Origin: Burkholderiaceae bacterium
GTDB lineage: Bacteria; Pseudomonadota; Gammaproteobacteria; Burkholderiales; Burkholderiaceae_E
NCBI GenBank assembly: GCA_023954045.1
Contig: JAMLIR010000001.1
Coordinates: forward strand, 434,001-498,000
Direction: 5' to 3'
DNA length: 64,000 nt
The notes beneath the pieces are model-generated. The model saw nothing but the letters and a program-made list of their open reading frames with translations, was not told the DNA's origin and ran no database searches. Made by a program: the position numbers and the translations under genes. The first letter of the stretch is position 1. Every line of letters starts with the position of its first letter. Below, one piece after another: positions 28,656-38,355 of this stretch.

Positions 28656-30095
28656 TCAGTCGCGGGTCACGCGAACGACCTCGTCGGCCGACGTGACGCC
28701 GGCCCCGACCCAGCGGCGACCGTCGTCGCGCATCGACATCATCCCGCCGCGAAGCGCCGCCGCGCGAATCTCGCTCTCGGGCGCGTTTCGGTGAACGAGC
28801 CCGCGGATCTCGTCGTCGACGGCGAACAGCTCGTAGATGCCCGTGCGTCCCTGGTAGCCGGTGCGGTTGCAGGCAAGGCAGCCCACCGCGCGCCAGCCTT
28901 GGGTGACCGGATCGGACTGCCGGCACTGCGTGCACAGCTTGCGCACCAGCCGCTGCGCGACGACGCCCAGCAGCGACGACGACAGCAGGAAGGGCTCGAT
29001 CCCCATGTCGATCAGGCGCGTGACCGCCGAGACCGCGTCGTTCGTGTGCAGCGTGGCGAGCACCAGGTGGCCGGTCAGCGACGCCTGCACCGCGATCTGC
29101 GCGGTCTCGAGGTCGCGGATCTCGCCGATCATCACCACGTCCGGATCCTGCCGCAGGATCGAGCGCAGCGCCTTCGCGAACGTCATGTCGATGCGCGGGT
29201 TGACCTGCGTCTGGCCGATGCCCTCGAGGTCGTACTCGATCGGGTCCTCGACGGTCAGGATGTTCGTCGTCGACGAATCGAGCCGCCCGAGCGCCGCGTA
29301 GAGCGTGGTCGTCTTGCCCGAGCCGGTCGGCCCGGTCACGAGCACGATGCCGTGCGGCTGGTGCACGAGCCGGTCGAAGGCCGACAGCGTGCCCGGGCTC
29401 ATCCCGAGCCTCGCCAGGTCGAGCCGGCCGGCCTCCTTGTCGAGCAGGCGCAGCACCGCCCGCTCGCCGTGCCCGGTCGGAAGCGTGGACACGCGCACGT
29501 CCATCGGCCGCCCGCCGATGCGCAGCGTGATGCGGCCGTCCTGGGGCAGGCGCTTTTCGGCGATGTCGAGCTGCGCCATGATCTTGATCCGCGAGATCAG
29601 CGCCGCGTGCAGCTCGCGGCGCGGGCGCACCACGTCGCGCAGCGTCCCGTCGATCCGGAAGCGCACCACCGACGTCGTCTCGAACGGCTCGATGTGGATG
29701 TCCGACGCGCCGTCGCGGCTCGCCTGCGTGAGCAGCGCGTTGATCATCCGGATGATCGGCGCGTCGTCCTCGGCTTCCAGCAGGTCCTCGATCTTCGGGA
29801 TGTCCTGCAGCAGTCGCGACAGATCGAGGTCGCTCTCCACCTCGTCGACCACCGACGCCGCCGAGCCCTCCTGCTGAGAATAGGCGCGCGAGATCGCGGC
29901 GGCGAGCTCGGCCTCGGGCTTGTGCACCGTGACCAGCCGCAGCGGCAGCGTGCGCGTGAGCTCGGCCAGCGCCGCCCGCGGCGTGCGGTCGCCGATCCAC
30001 ACCTCGACCGCGTCGCCGGACACGCCGGTGACGAGCACCTGGTGCGTCCGCGCGAACCCGTAGGGGACGTAGCGCGCCGGCGAGACGGTCGTCAT
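28656..30095 (-). CDS. gspE: Type II secretion ATPase GspE
   Basis: 479 residues. The Walker A motif is VTGPTGSGKTTTLYAAL, followed by the Asp box and the Walker B/His box region (GEIRDLETAQIAVQASLTGHLVLATLHTND). The tetracysteine zinc module is present near the C-terminus (CTQC then CLAC). N-terminal N1/N2 domains contact GspL. It powers pseudopilus assembly from the cytoplasmic face. Ten bp after gspD. Confidence 0.96.
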   Translation of the reverse strand: MTTVSPARYVPYGFARTHQVLVTGVSGDAVEVWIGDRTPRAALAELTRTLPLRLVTVHKPEAELAAAISRAYSQQEGSAASVVDEVESDLDLSRLLQDIPKIEDLLEAEDDAPIIRMINALLTQASRDGASDIHIEPFETTSVVRFRIDGTLRDVVRPRRELHAALISRIKIMAQLDIAEKRLPQDGRITLRIGGRPMDVRVSTLPTGHGERAVLRLLDKEAGRLDLARLGMSPGTLSAFDRLVHQPHGIVLVTGPTGSGKTTTLYAALGRLDSSTTNILTVEDPIEYDLEGIGQTQVNPRIDMTFAKALRSILRQDPDVVMIGEIRDLETAQIAVQASLTGHLVLATLHTNDAVSAVTRLIDMGIEPFLLSSSLLGVVAQRLVRKLCTQCRQSDPVTQGWRAVGCLACNRTGYQGRTGIYELFAVDDEIRGLVHRNAPESEIRAAALRGGMMSMRDDGRRWVGAGVTSADEVVRVTRD

Positions 30096-30105
30096 GGCCT
30101 CGCGC

Positions 30106-32529
30106 TCAGTCGCCGCGCGCCGGAGCCAGCGACGTGCCCGGGCGCAGCGGCACGACGACCTCGTTCGGCGCGAGCTGGATCACGGTGCTCGGTCGCGACG
30201 CGGACACCGGCGCCGGCGCCTGCGTTGCGACGTCGGCCGCCGACGGCGGCGCCGGGGCCTGCGTCGCGGCGCCCTGCGTCGCGGCGTCCGGCGGCGCCGC
30301 CCCCTGCGGCGCGCGGCCCGCCGGCGCCTTCGGCTCGCGCGGCGGCGCGGGCGGCATTCCCGGCAGCGGTGCGGGCTTCATGTCGGGCAGCGCCCAGTGC
30401 AACGGCAGCGCAGCGTCGCCGCGCACGCCGCGGATGTAGTCGTAGCGATCGGCGGTGACGCCGTGCGCGTCGGCGCCGTCGCGCACGATCACCGGCCGCA
30501 GGAACACCAGCAGGTTCGTCTTCACCCGCTTGCGTGCGTCGTACCGGAACAGCTGGCCGACGACCGGCACGTCGCCGAGGCCGGGCACCTTGTCCTCGCT
30601 GCCCTCGATCCGCTCCTCGATCAGCCCGCCGAGCACGATGATCTGCCCGTCGTCGACGAGCACGTTGGACTCGATCGCGCGCCGGTTCGTGATGATGCCG
30701 GCCGACAGCGTCGTGCTCTGCACGCTGGAGACCTCCTGGAAGATCTGCAGCTTGACCGTGCCCGATTCGGACACCTGCGGCTTGACCCGCAGCGTCGTGC
30801 CCACGTCCTTGCGCTCGATCGTCTGGAACGCGTTCAGCGAGGCGCCGGTAGTCGCGTTCGTCGAGTACTGCCCCGTGACGAAGGGAACGTTCTGGCCGAT
30901 GACGATGCGCGCCTCCTCGTTGTCCAGCGTGAGCAGGTTCGGCGTCGCGAGGATGTTGGCGTTGGCGCCGCTCTCGAGAGCCCGCGCGAGGAACCCGAGG
31001 TTCAGGATCTCGCCCACGCCCGGCACGTTGATCGTGCCGCGCACGACGCCGAGGTTCAGGCCGGTGCCGACCGAGCCGATGTTCGCCGCGACGTCGAGGA
31101 TGTTCGATCCGGTGCCGCGGGCCGGCAGGTTGGTGCCGCCGATCACCCGGGTCGAGCCCTGCGGAGAGCCGAGGAACTGCCACTGCACCCCGAGCTCCGC
31201 GGCCTTCTCGGCGCTGATCTCGAGGATCAGCGACTCGATGAACACCTGCGCGCGCCGCGCGTCGAGCTTGTCGATGACCGCGCGCAGGTTGCGGTAGACG
31301 GGTTCGGGCGCCGTGATGATCAGCGAGTTCGTCGCCGGGTCGGCCGCGATGATCGCGCCGCCGGCGTTCACGGTGACCGGCGCGCTGCTCGAGGGTTGCA
31401 GCGGCGACGTCGCCGCCGTCTGTCCCTGCGCGCCGCCGGGCTGGCCGGCGATCAGCGCCGAGCCCTGCGGCATCTGCGACGGAGGCGTCTGCGGGGTCGT
31501 CAGCGGGCCGGAGGTTCCGGTGCCGCCGCCTTCGCCGCCGAGCACGCCTCGCAGCGTCTGCGCGAGCTTCACCGCCTCGGCATTGCGCAGGTAGACGACG
31601 TTGATGTTTCCGGGCCGCGCGCTCGGCTGGTCGAGCCGCGCGATCAGGCTCTTGGCCAGGTTCAGCTTCGCCGGGCTCGCCGCGCGGATCATGATCGAGT
31701 TCAGCCGCGGATCGGCCATCACCGCGACCCGCTGCCCCGGATCGACCTGCGCCCCGGGCCCGCCGCGGCCCGCGTCCTCGAGCAGCCGCGACACCGACAC
31801 GGCGATGTCGCTGGCCACCGCGAACTCGACCGGCACCACCTCGACTTCGCCGGTGGACGGGGCGTCGAGCGTCGCGACGATGCGCGCGATCCGCTGCAGG
31901 TTCGCCGCGTAGTCGGTGACGACCAGCGAGTTGTTGTTCGGATACGCGACGATCGTGTTGTTCGGCGAGATCAGCGGCCGCAACACCGGCACGAGGTTCG
32001 TCGCCGACTCGTAGTTCAGCCGGAAGATCTGCGTGACGACCTGGTCGCCGACCGCCGACGGCGCCCGGCCCGCGGTCACCGGCGTGGCCTGCAGCTTGGC
32101 GTCGGCCTCGGGGACGATCTTGGTGAGCGTACCGGTCTCCACGACCGCGAAGCCCTGCGAACGCAGTGCCGACTGCAGCAACTGCCACGCCTGTGCGCGC
32201 GTCACCGGGCGCGGCGTCTCGAGCGTCATCTTGCCGCGCACGCGCGGGTCGATCACGAAGGTGCGATTCAGCAGGTGCCCGAACGCGCCGACCACCGAGT
32301 CGACGTCGGCGTCCTTGAAGTTCAGCGTGACCGTGTCGTTCGACGCCGGGGCACCGGCGGCCGGCGCCGACGCCGGCTGGGCCCGGGCACCGACCGCCGC
32401 CGCGGCGCAGGCCAGTGCCAGCGCGCCGCACGCGGCCAGGCGCAGCGCCCGGACGCGGATCCGTCGCAGCGGCAAACCGCCGGCAGGCGGGTGCGCGGGC
32501 CTTCGCCCGCCTGGGTTGTGCACGCTCAT
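30106..32529 (-). CDS. gspD: Type II secretion outer-membrane secretin GspD
   Basis: 807 residues. A long N-terminal export signal (hydrophobic part RLAACGALALACAAAAVGARA) is followed by the N0 domain (DTVTLNFKDADVDSVVGAF), N1-N3 repeats (VYPNNNSLVVTDYAANLQRI-like segment) and the secretin core with VPGLGDVPVVGQLFRYDARKRVKTNLLVFLRP. Between N3 segments there is a Gly/Ser/Thr-rich insert, and the C-terminus beyond the barrel is Pro/Ala-rich. It forms the multimeric outer-membrane channel. The start overlaps the gspN end by 4 bp. Confidence 0.96.
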   Translation of the reverse strand: MSVHNPGGRRPAHPPAGGLPLRRIRVRALRLAACGALALACAAAAVGARAQPASAPAAGAPASNDTVTLNFKDADVDSVVGAFGHLLNRTFVIDPRVRGKMTLETPRPVTRAQAWQLLQSALRSQGFAVVETGTLTKIVPEADAKLQATPVTAGRAPSAVGDQVVTQIFRLNYESATNLVPVLRPLISPNNTIVAYPNNNSLVVTDYAANLQRIARIVATLDAPSTGEVEVVPVEFAVASDIAVSVSRLLEDAGRGGPGAQVDPGQRVAVMADPRLNSIMIRAASPAKLNLAKSLIARLDQPSARPGNINVVYLRNAEAVKLAQTLRGVLGGEGGGTGTSGPLTTPQTPPSQMPQGSALIAGQPGGAQGQTAATSPLQPSSSAPVTVNAGGAIIAADPATNSLIITAPEPVYRNLRAVIDKLDARRAQVFIESLILEISAEKAAELGVQWQFLGSPQGSTRVIGGTNLPARGTGSNILDVAANIGSVGTGLNLGVVRGTINVPGVGEILNLGFLARALESGANANILATPNLLTLDNEEARIVIGQNVPFVTGQYSTNATTGASLNAFQTIERKDVGTTLRVKPQVSESGTVKLQIFQEVSSVQSTTLSAGIITNRRAIESNVLVDDGQIIVLGGLIEERIEGSEDKVPGLGDVPVVGQLFRYDARKRVKTNLLVFLRPVIVRDGADAHGVTADRYDYIRGVRGDAALPLHWALPDMKPAPLPGMPPAPPREPKAPAGRAPQGAAPPDAATQGAATQAPAPPSAADVATQAPAPVSASRPSTVIQLAPNEVVVPLRPGTSLAPARGD

Positions 32530-33311
32530 GCCCCTATTTTAATGATCGTCTTCTCGCCGTCCCGCCGCCCGATCAGGCCGAGGAACGAATTCAGGCTCGC
32601 CTGCGCGGCCGGATCGGCGCTCGCCTCGGCGGTGAATCGCAGGCCTCCTCGCGCGCTGAAGCTGCCGCTGCCCTGCAGCCGCAGCGGTCCCGCCAGCGTC
32701 TGGATTCCGAGTTCCGCCTGGCCGCCGCGCCCGATGACCTCGACCCGGTAGCTGCCCAGCGGCCTGACCGGCGTCATCGCCGAGGACGCATCGCGCAGTT
32801 CGATCTGCGCGCGGCCCTCCAGCCCACCCTGCCTCAGGGTGAGGTTCTCCCAGCGCAGGCTCAGCGCCCCGGACGGGCGCAGCGTGTTCCAGGGCGATCC
32901 CATCCGTCCGAGTTCCACGGTGGGCAACGCCAGCGATCCGCCACTCACCCGGATCTCGCCGTAGCCGCCCTGGACGCGCACCGGCTGCGCCATCCCTTCG
33001 ACGCGAATCGACGCATCGACCTGTCCGATCAGCAGCGGGAGCTGGCGCAGGCCCCAGTCTATCCGACCCGGGACCGCCACCCCGGCCACCGAACGAAGGT
33101 TCGCGGCCTCCGCGCCCGGGTCGACCAGCACCAGGCGCCCCGAGCCGCGCCAGATCGTCCCGTCGGTCTCGGCGAGCCGCATCCGCCCGCCGGTGGCCCG
33201 CTCGAGCGCGCGATCGGCGAAGCTCGCCGGGGCCGCGAGGACCAGCACGAGCGCCGCGCCGAGCAACCCCGCGAGCGCGTAGGCGGCCATCCGGCCGGGC
33301 CGCATCCGCAT
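32526..33311 (-). CDS. gspN: Type II secretion protein GspN
   Basis: 261 residues with one N-terminal membrane helix (GRMAAYALAGLLGAALVLVLAAPASF) and a periplasmic beta-rich domain containing GTIWRGSGRLVLVDPG, the usual GspN/T2SSN pattern. GspN is an accessory subunit present only in some type II systems. It sits directly between gspM (0 bp gap) and gspD (4-bp overlap). Confidence is high from position and pattern. Confidence 0.88.
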   Translation of the reverse strand: MRMRPGRMAAYALAGLLGAALVLVLAAPASFADRALERATGGRMRLAETDGTIWRGSGRLVLVDPGAEAANLRSVAGVAVPGRIDWGLRQLPLLIGQVDASIRVEGMAQPVRVQGGYGEIRVSGGSLALPTVELGRMGSPWNTLRPSGALSLRWENLTLRQGGLEGRAQIELRDASSAMTPVRPLGSYRVEVIGRGGQAELGIQTLAGPLRLQGSGSFSARGGLRFTAEASADPAAQASLNSFLGLIGRRDGEKTIIKIGA

Positions 33312-33812
33312 TCAGCGACCCTCCCGGCGCGGCATCTCGAGCGCCAGCCGCACCGACACGACGCCGATGCCGGTCTCGCGCGTCACTGCCGCGTCGACCA
33401 CGCGCAGCCGGGTCTCGCGCGCAGCCGCCTCGAGCCATGCGAGCCACGCGGCGTAGGGCACGCTCTTGAAACGCAACTCGAACAGGTTGCCGGTGAGCGT
33501 GAGCTGCGCGAGCGCGGGCTTCAGGCCTGCCGCGTCGATCGACTGCTCGAGCCGCGCCCTCACCGCCTGCGGCGCATCGTTTCCCGCAGGCACCGCGCCC
33601 AGCCTGCGCGCCTCGCCCGCCAGTTGCTCGATCTGCGCCACCTGCGAGCGCATCGCGGGCAGCTCGGACTGAAGACGCCGGCGCCCGTCCCAGGCCGGCT
33701 CGAACAGCAGCAGCCAGACCACCGCGATCGCCAGCAGCGCGGCGCCGGCGATCACGACGCGCCGCTCGCGCGGCGTCGTCAGTTGCCATCTCTGGAGCAG
33801 GGTCTCGAGCAT
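33312..33812 (-). CDS. gspM: Type II secretion protein GspM
   Basis: 166 residues: short cytoplasmic N-terminus (MLETLLQRWQLTTPRERR), a single membrane helix (VVIAGAALLAIAVVWLLLF), then a coiled-coil and ferredoxin-like periplasmic domain. This is the typical GspM architecture, which stabilises GspL in the inner-membrane platform. It is between gspL and gspN. Confidence 0.9.
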   Translation of the reverse strand: MLETLLQRWQLTTPRERRVVIAGAALLAIAVVWLLLFEPAWDGRRRLQSELPAMRSQVAQIEQLAGEARRLGAVPAGNDAPQAVRARLEQSIDAAGLKPALAQLTLTGNLFELRFKSVPYAAWLAWLEAAARETRLRVVDAAVTRETGIGVVSVRLALEMPRREGR

Positions 33813-33824
33813 CGCGGATCCCGA

Positions 33825-35249
33825 TCAGCGCAACAGCGCGACGGTCGCGGTGGGCTCGCGCTCGCCGTCGAACTTCAACGACAGCCCTTGCCGCTGGCAG
33901 TCCCGCGCCAGCAGATCGCGCACCGATCGCGCCTCGTAGAAACCGGGCTGGAAGCGCACCCGCAGCCTGCCTTCGCGGTACTCGACGCTCGCCATCGAGT
34001 CCGCGGCCTGCCCGCCCAGCGCCAGCGCGAAGCGGGACAGCATCGGCACGAAGTCCTCCGGCCCGGGCTGCCCCGCCCGGGTGCGCAGCACGGCGACTTC
34101 GCGCTGCATCTGCAGCAACGGATCGACCACCAGCTGCGCATTCGGGAACGCCTGCCTGAACGTGCGCTCGATCTGCGCCTTCAACTCGGCGCGCTCCTGC
34201 GCGAGCGTGCCCCAGTTCAGGTTCAGCCCGAGCAGCGCGGCGGCGACGCTCGCGCCGCCGAGGATGGCGGGCACCCGCCACGCGCGCCAGTCGATGTCCG
34301 CGAGCCAGCGGCCAGCCGCATTGCCGCGCCGCGCACCCAGCAGGTCGATCGGCGCCGGCAGCGGAAAGGGCAGCGCGCGGATGTCGGCGTCGAACCCTGC
34401 CCGCGACGCCGCCTTCAGCACGGGCGTCTGCCAGCTCGCATCCTCGACGAACACCGCCAGCCGGCGACGCAGTCGCGGCGGCTCGGACGGCAACTCGCGG
34501 GCGGCAAGCCCGACGACCGCATCGTCGGGGCCCGCCGCGACCGCCGCAGGCTCGGCGTCGGGGATCGACGCAGCGAACGGCGCCGACGGTGCGCCGGCGC
34601 TGTCGAGCAGCGCGACGATCGCCTCGGCGCGGAAATTGGGGTCGGGCGAGGCGCCCCAGCCGATGCCGTCGAGCAACCCGGTGCGCAACGCCAGGCCGTC
34701 GTTGAGGCACGCCAGCGCGGTGCCCCCGGCGCCGACCGGCAACGCCAGCTGCGCAGGCCAGGCGCCCTGGACCGCGATGCCGCGGCGCTCGAACGCGCCG
34801 ATCACGAACTCCAGCCAGCCGCGATCGATCGCCGCGACCAGCCGGCGCCCCTCGTTGCCGACGCGCGGCCCGATCGCGTAGGCGCAGGTCTGCGGATCCT
34901 GCAGCAGGAGCTCCTCGACGACGTTGGGCAAGGCCTGCTGCAGCCGGGCGCCCGAGAGCGCCGGCACGGCGACCTGCAGCAGGTTGACGTCGCGCGCGTC
35001 GAAGATCAGCGTCGCGGTCTTGAGCACCGGCAACGCGTCGAGGCTCACGCGCACGTAGCGCGCAGTGCTCGCGCTGCCGAACACGGTGACCGGCACCCCG
35101 CCCGGGGTTGCCGCGCCGCCGACCTTGTCGGAGACCGCGACCGGCAGCATCGCCAGCAGCACCGGTTCGGTCGCGAACGCACGCTCGCCGATCGCGCGCG
35201 GCGGCACCCAGACGATCGCCTGGCCCTTCCTCAGTACCTGTGCTGCCAT
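33825..35249 (-). CDS. gspL: Type II secretion protein GspL
   Basis: 474 residues from the ATG at 35249 (MAAQVLRKGQAIVWVPP). The N-terminal cytoplasmic actin-like domain binds GspE (ALPNVVEELLLQDPQTCAYAIG); a membrane helix at about residues 320-340 (VPAILGGASVAAALLGLNLNW) is followed by the periplasmic ferredoxin-like GspL_C domain. The start overlaps the gspK coding end by 19 bp. Confidence 0.9.
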   Translation of the reverse strand: MAAQVLRKGQAIVWVPPRAIGERAFATEPVLLAMLPVAVSDKVGGAATPGGVPVTVFGSASTARYVRVSLDALPVLKTATLIFDARDVNLLQVAVPALSGARLQQALPNVVEELLLQDPQTCAYAIGPRVGNEGRRLVAAIDRGWLEFVIGAFERRGIAVQGAWPAQLALPVGAGGTALACLNDGLALRTGLLDGIGWGASPDPNFRAEAIVALLDSAGAPSAPFAASIPDAEPAAVAAGPDDAVVGLAARELPSEPPRLRRRLAVFVEDASWQTPVLKAASRAGFDADIRALPFPLPAPIDLLGARRGNAAGRWLADIDWRAWRVPAILGGASVAAALLGLNLNWGTLAQERAELKAQIERTFRQAFPNAQLVVDPLLQMQREVAVLRTRAGQPGPEDFVPMLSRFALALGGQAADSMASVEYREGRLRVRFQPGFYEARSVRDLLARDCQRQGLSLKFDGEREPTATVALLR

Positions 35250-36220
35250 ATCAATTCCACGCGGCTGGCGCCGCGGTACAGGAGCGCTTCGCTCTGCGAT
35301 TCGACCCGCCCGAAGCGTACCATCCCCCTCACGAGAAAGAAGTCCGAGCCGACGGACAGCAGATTGGCCGGCAGCACCGGCGAGCCGTCGATGCGCGTCC
35401 GGGCCACGTCCAGGCTCGCGAAGAAGGTCCGCTGGCGCACGCCCTCGACGAAGCGCCGCGCTCCCTGCAGATCGATCTCTGCCACTTCGGCGGCCAGCAC
35501 CTCGGGCGGCGCAGTGTTGACGTTGACTTTCGTGTTCTCGGTGACGAACTCGGCCGCGCCCACGCGCACCCGCTTCGGCAGGAAGATCACGTAGGGCTCC
35601 AGCGCCGTGATCGTCGCCTCGTCGAAACCGGGCACCGTGCGAAGGTCGGCCAGCTTCAGCAGCGGCAGCGCCGTGGCCGGTGCCCGCTTGCCCTGCACCA
35701 GCGGCGGATACGCCCGCTGCAGTCGCGCCTGCAGCAAGCCGGCCAGGCTCTCGGGGCGCCCGACGATCGCCAGCAGCCGCTCGAACGCTTCGCGATGCGC
35801 CGCGGACGGCAGGCCGTCGATGACCAGGTTGTTCAGGTTCATCCGCGCCTGCGCGTCGAACATCTGCCCGGCCATCCGCGCCTTGGCTCCGGCGTCGGTC
35901 AGCCGCGCGCCGCCGGTCACCGTCTCGTCGAGCACCGTCTCGGCGACCGGCGTCGCCCACAGTTCGCTCAGGTGGTCCACGCCGCCGGTGCTGGCGCGGT
36001 CGACCCGCAGCACGACCGACGCCCAGTCGAGGACCGCGGTCTCGATCCAGCGCATCTGCGCGAGCGCGAGCCGGTTCTCCACCGAACGCACCGTGACGTG
36101 CTCGCGCCAGAACAGGCTGCTCACGATCAGCGTCGCGAGCGTGATCACCAGCAGCACGCTGACGATCGCCACCCCCGCCTGCGCGGTTCCTGGCCCGGTC
36201 GTCGCCGCACGCGCGCGCAC
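35231..36220 (-). CDS. gspK: Type II secretion minor pseudopilin GspK
   Basis: 329 residues from a GTG at 36220. The N-terminus has the prepilin-like sequence AGVAIVSVLLVITLATLIVSSLFWRE; instead of the usual glycine plus Glu5 it fits the GspK exception, in which the fifth residue is not glutamate. The large domain includes the T2SSK motif VNVNTAPPEVLAAEVAEID and DLRTVPGFDEATITALEPYV. It forms the pseudopilus tip with GspI and GspJ. The start is 2 bp after the gspJ stop. Confidence 0.9.
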   Translation of the reverse strand: MRARAATTGPGTAQAGVAIVSVLLVITLATLIVSSLFWREHVTVRSVENRLALAQMRWIETAVLDWASVVLRVDRASTGGVDHLSELWATPVAETVLDETVTGGARLTDAGAKARMAGQMFDAQARMNLNNLVIDGLPSAAHREAFERLLAIVGRPESLAGLLQARLQRAYPPLVQGKRAPATALPLLKLADLRTVPGFDEATITALEPYVIFLPKRVRVGAAEFVTENTKVNVNTAPPEVLAAEVAEIDLQGARRFVEGVRQRTFFASLDVARTRIDGSPVLPANLLSVGSDFFLVRGMVRFGRVESQSEALLYRGASRVELIWQHRY

Positions 36221-36222
36221 GC

Positions 36223-36891
36223 TCAGTCCGCGACCGCGAAGACGCGCACGACGCGCTCGCCGCGACGCACCAGCGTGAGCTCCACGCCGGTGACCTGCGG
36301 CAATACCGGCCGCACCGACGGCACCTGCGCCTGCGCCTGCGCCGGCGCAGGCAGTTGCGCCGCCGTCAGCAGCGGCGCCAGCGCCGCGGCAGGCAGCCAG
36401 CCGCGGCCTTCGAGCCAGCCGCGAAACTCGATCGCCTGCACGTCGCGCATGATCGGCTGCCAGGTGAACGGCGTGACCGGCACCTTCTGGGCGCCGTCGG
36501 GCGACGGTGCCGCCCACAGGCTGAAGCCGCGTTCGAAGGTCCCGTCGCGAAGCCGGTAGATCACCCGCTGGACCTGCACGGCGTCCGATCCGCGCGTCTC
36601 GCGCAGCAGCCCGAGCGACGGCGGCTCGCGGTCGCCGGCGATCGAGAACGAGATCGACGGCTCGGCGAGCCCGAGCAGGCGGATCGGCCAGGACCGGCGC
36701 AGGTCTTCCTCCATCTGCGTCATCGCCACGGTGAGCGCGCGCAGGTCGTCGGACGACGCGACGATCCGGTCGCGGCCGCGCAGCACGGAATCCATGCCGC
36801 GCCAGGTGAGCACCGCCAGAACCGACAGCAGCGCCACCGCGACCAGCAGCTCGAGCAGCGTGAATCCGCGCGCGGCGCGTCGGGCGCTCAC
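36223..36891 (-). CDS. gspJ: Type II secretion minor pseudopilin GspJ
   Basis: 222 residues from a GTG at 36891 overlapping the gspI stop (GTGA). The prepilin cleavage site is RGFTLLELLVAVALL with Glu5, followed by the GspJ segment WRGMDSVLRGRDRIV. The mature domain is beta-rich, with an Ala/Gln/Pro-rich insertion near residues 180-192. It is a tip subunit of the pseudopilus. Confidence 0.9.
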   Translation of the reverse strand: MSARRAARGFTLLELLVAVALLSVLAVLTWRGMDSVLRGRDRIVASSDDLRALTVAMTQMEEDLRRSWPIRLLGLAEPSISFSIAGDREPPSLGLLRETRGSDAVQVQRVIYRLRDGTFERGFSLWAAPSPDGAQKVPVTPFTWQPIMRDVQAIEFRGWLEGRGWLPAAALAPLLTAAQLPAPAQAQAQVPSVRPVLPQVTGVELTLVRRGERVVRVFAVAD

Positions 36892-37313
36892 GGCAACCTC
36901 GTCGAGAACCCGACCAGCCGCGCCAGCCGGAACGTGCCATCCTCGGTGAAGACGCTGACCTCGACCCGGCGAAACAGCGGATTGGGCGTCTGGATCACGT
37001 CCTCGCGGCACACCATCGCCACGTTCGCCTGGCTGCAGCCGTACTGCCGCCGGCCGACGTTCGGCCACTCGCGCGCGATGCGGATCTGCGCCAGCCGGTT
37101 CTCGGCGCTCCACTGCGCCATCGTGCGGCTGCGCAGGTCGGCGCCGTTCACCGCCAGCGACGCGGTCGCGCGGATCGCGGCCATCAGCGCGACCGCCGCG
37201 ATCGTCATCGCGATCAGCACTTCGATCAGCGTGAAGCCGCGCGCCGGCCACGCCGCGCCACGCGCGCGGGGCCTGGTGCAGCGCCGGACTGCGGGAAACG
37301 CGCGCCGCATCAC
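36888..37313 (-). CDS. gspI: Type II secretion minor pseudopilin GspI
   Basis: 141 residues. Prepilin motif ARGFTLIEVLIAMTIAAVALMA with a basic leader of about 25 residues, longer than usual. The short mature domain has the GspI pattern NRLAQIRIAREWPNVG. It initiates the pseudopilus tip with J and K. It overlaps gspH and gspJ by 4 bp each. Confidence 0.9.
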   Translation of the reverse strand: MMRRAFPAVRRCTRPRARGAAWPARGFTLIEVLIAMTIAAVALMAAIRATASLAVNGADLRSRTMAQWSAENRLAQIRIAREWPNVGRRQYGCSQANVAMVCREDVIQTPNPLFRRVEVSVFTEDGTFRLARLVGFSTRLP

Positions 37314-37786
37314 TGGACCTCGAACGCGCCCAGGCCGTTGGCGACGATCGCCGCCTGCGACTCGCCGCGGCTCAGGCGCAGCACGAACGGCGCGTCGATC
37401 TGGTCGCGGCCGAACTCGATCTCGCGCCGCCCGTCGGCGCGCTCGACGCGCAGGCGCGTCGGCTGCTCCCAGCTGCGCTCGCGAAGGTCGCGATCGTCGA
37501 GCACCGGTTGCCAGCGGCGCTCCCGCCAGACGAAGAAGCCGTAGCGCTCATCGTCGGCCTCGAACCGGATCGGGGCGCCGCGCACCTGGGCCTCCTCGCG
37601 GGCGAGCACCAGCAGTTGCGCCAATCGCTCGGCCTCGAAGCGCAGGCTGCGATCGAAGCCGCCGATCGACAGGGACACGATGCCGATGAGCACGCCGGCG
37701 ATCACCATCGCCACGAGCAATTCGAGCAGCGTGAAACCCGCCTCGCGCGGCCGGGCATCGAACGCCGGCCGGAACACGCGCCGCAC
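37310..37786 (-). CDS. gspH: Type II secretion minor pseudopilin GspH
   Basis: 158 residues from a GTG at 37786 (a second GTG at 37777 would give 155). Prepilin motif EAGFTLLELLVAMVIAGVLIG, then ERLAQLLVLAREEAQVRGAPIRF, the GspH hallmark. It links the tip complex to the GspG shaft. The gap to gspG is 41 bp, the largest among the pseudopilin genes. Confidence 0.88.
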   Translation of the reverse strand: MRRVFRPAFDARPREAGFTLLELLVAMVIAGVLIGIVSLSIGGFDRSLRFEAERLAQLLVLAREEAQVRGAPIRFEADDERYGFFVWRERRWQPVLDDRDLRERSWEQPTRLRVERADGRREIEFGRDQIDAPFVLRLSRGESQAAIVANGLGAFEVQ

Positions 37787-37827
37787 TCTCCTTCTGCGTC
37801 GTCTTCGGGCGCCGCCCGTGACGGCGG

Positions 37828-38280
37828 CTACCGGTTCAGCGACCAGTTGCCGATGTCGGCGGCAACGCCTTCGCCGCCGGGTTGTCCGTCGGCGCCCAGG
37901 CTGAACACGTCGATCTCGCCACGCACGCCCGGATTCAGGTACTGGTAGGGCTTGCCCCAGGGATCGACCGGCGCCTGCTTCAGGTAGGCCTTCCAGTTCG
38001 GCGGCATCGGCTCGACCGTCGGCCTCTGCGCGAGCGCCGCCAACCCCTGGTCGGTGGTCGGGTAGCGCTGGTTGTCGAGCCGGTACAGGTCGAGCGCCTG
38101 CAGGATCTGCGCGATCTCGGTCTGGGCCGCCTTGACCCTCGCCTCGTCGGGCTTGCTCATGATGCGCGGCACTGCAATCGCGGCCAGCACGCCGAGGATC
38201 ACGATCACCACCATGATCTCGATCAGCGTGAACCCGCGCTGGCGCGCACGCGGCCTCCGATCGGCCGACGGACGGTGCAT
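37828..38280 (-). CDS. gspG: Type II secretion major pseudopilin GspG
   Basis: 150 residues. Prepilin motif [24 protein letters not shown] and the GspG core [44 protein letters not shown], plus the calcium-site tail. It polymerises into the pseudopilus. First gene of the leftward gspGHIJKLMNDEF operon, with an AGGAG ribosome site 8 bp before the ATG. Confidence 0.97.
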   Translation of the reverse strand: MHRPSADRRPRARQRGFTLIEIMVVIVILGVLAAIAVPRIMSKPDEARVKAAQTEIAQILQALDLYRLDNQRYPTTDQGLAALAQRPTVEPMPPNWKAYLKQAPVDPWGKPYQYLNPGVRGEIDVFSLGADGQPGGEGVAADIGNWSLNR

Positions 38281-38355
38281 CGATACTCCTGAAAAGTGCC
38301 TTGACGACTCGGGCTATGATACCAGTGCATCTTCGCACCCTCCCCACCCACCGAA
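38281..38355. promoter_or_regulatory. Divergent promoter region gspG / gspC
   Basis: 75 bp drive both arms of the type II secretion cluster. TATGAT at 38315-38320 (plus) and TATCAT on the minus strand (38316-38321) overlap as one near-palindromic -10 element (TATGATACC read either way). Neither has a good -35 at 17 bp, suggesting that the two arms compete for, or need an activator at, a shared element. Confidence 0.35.

Noticed and set aside
38301-38320. TTGACG next to TATGAT as a gspC promoter
   Set aside because: The two hexamers are only 8 bp apart, far from the 16-18 bp needed for sigma-70.
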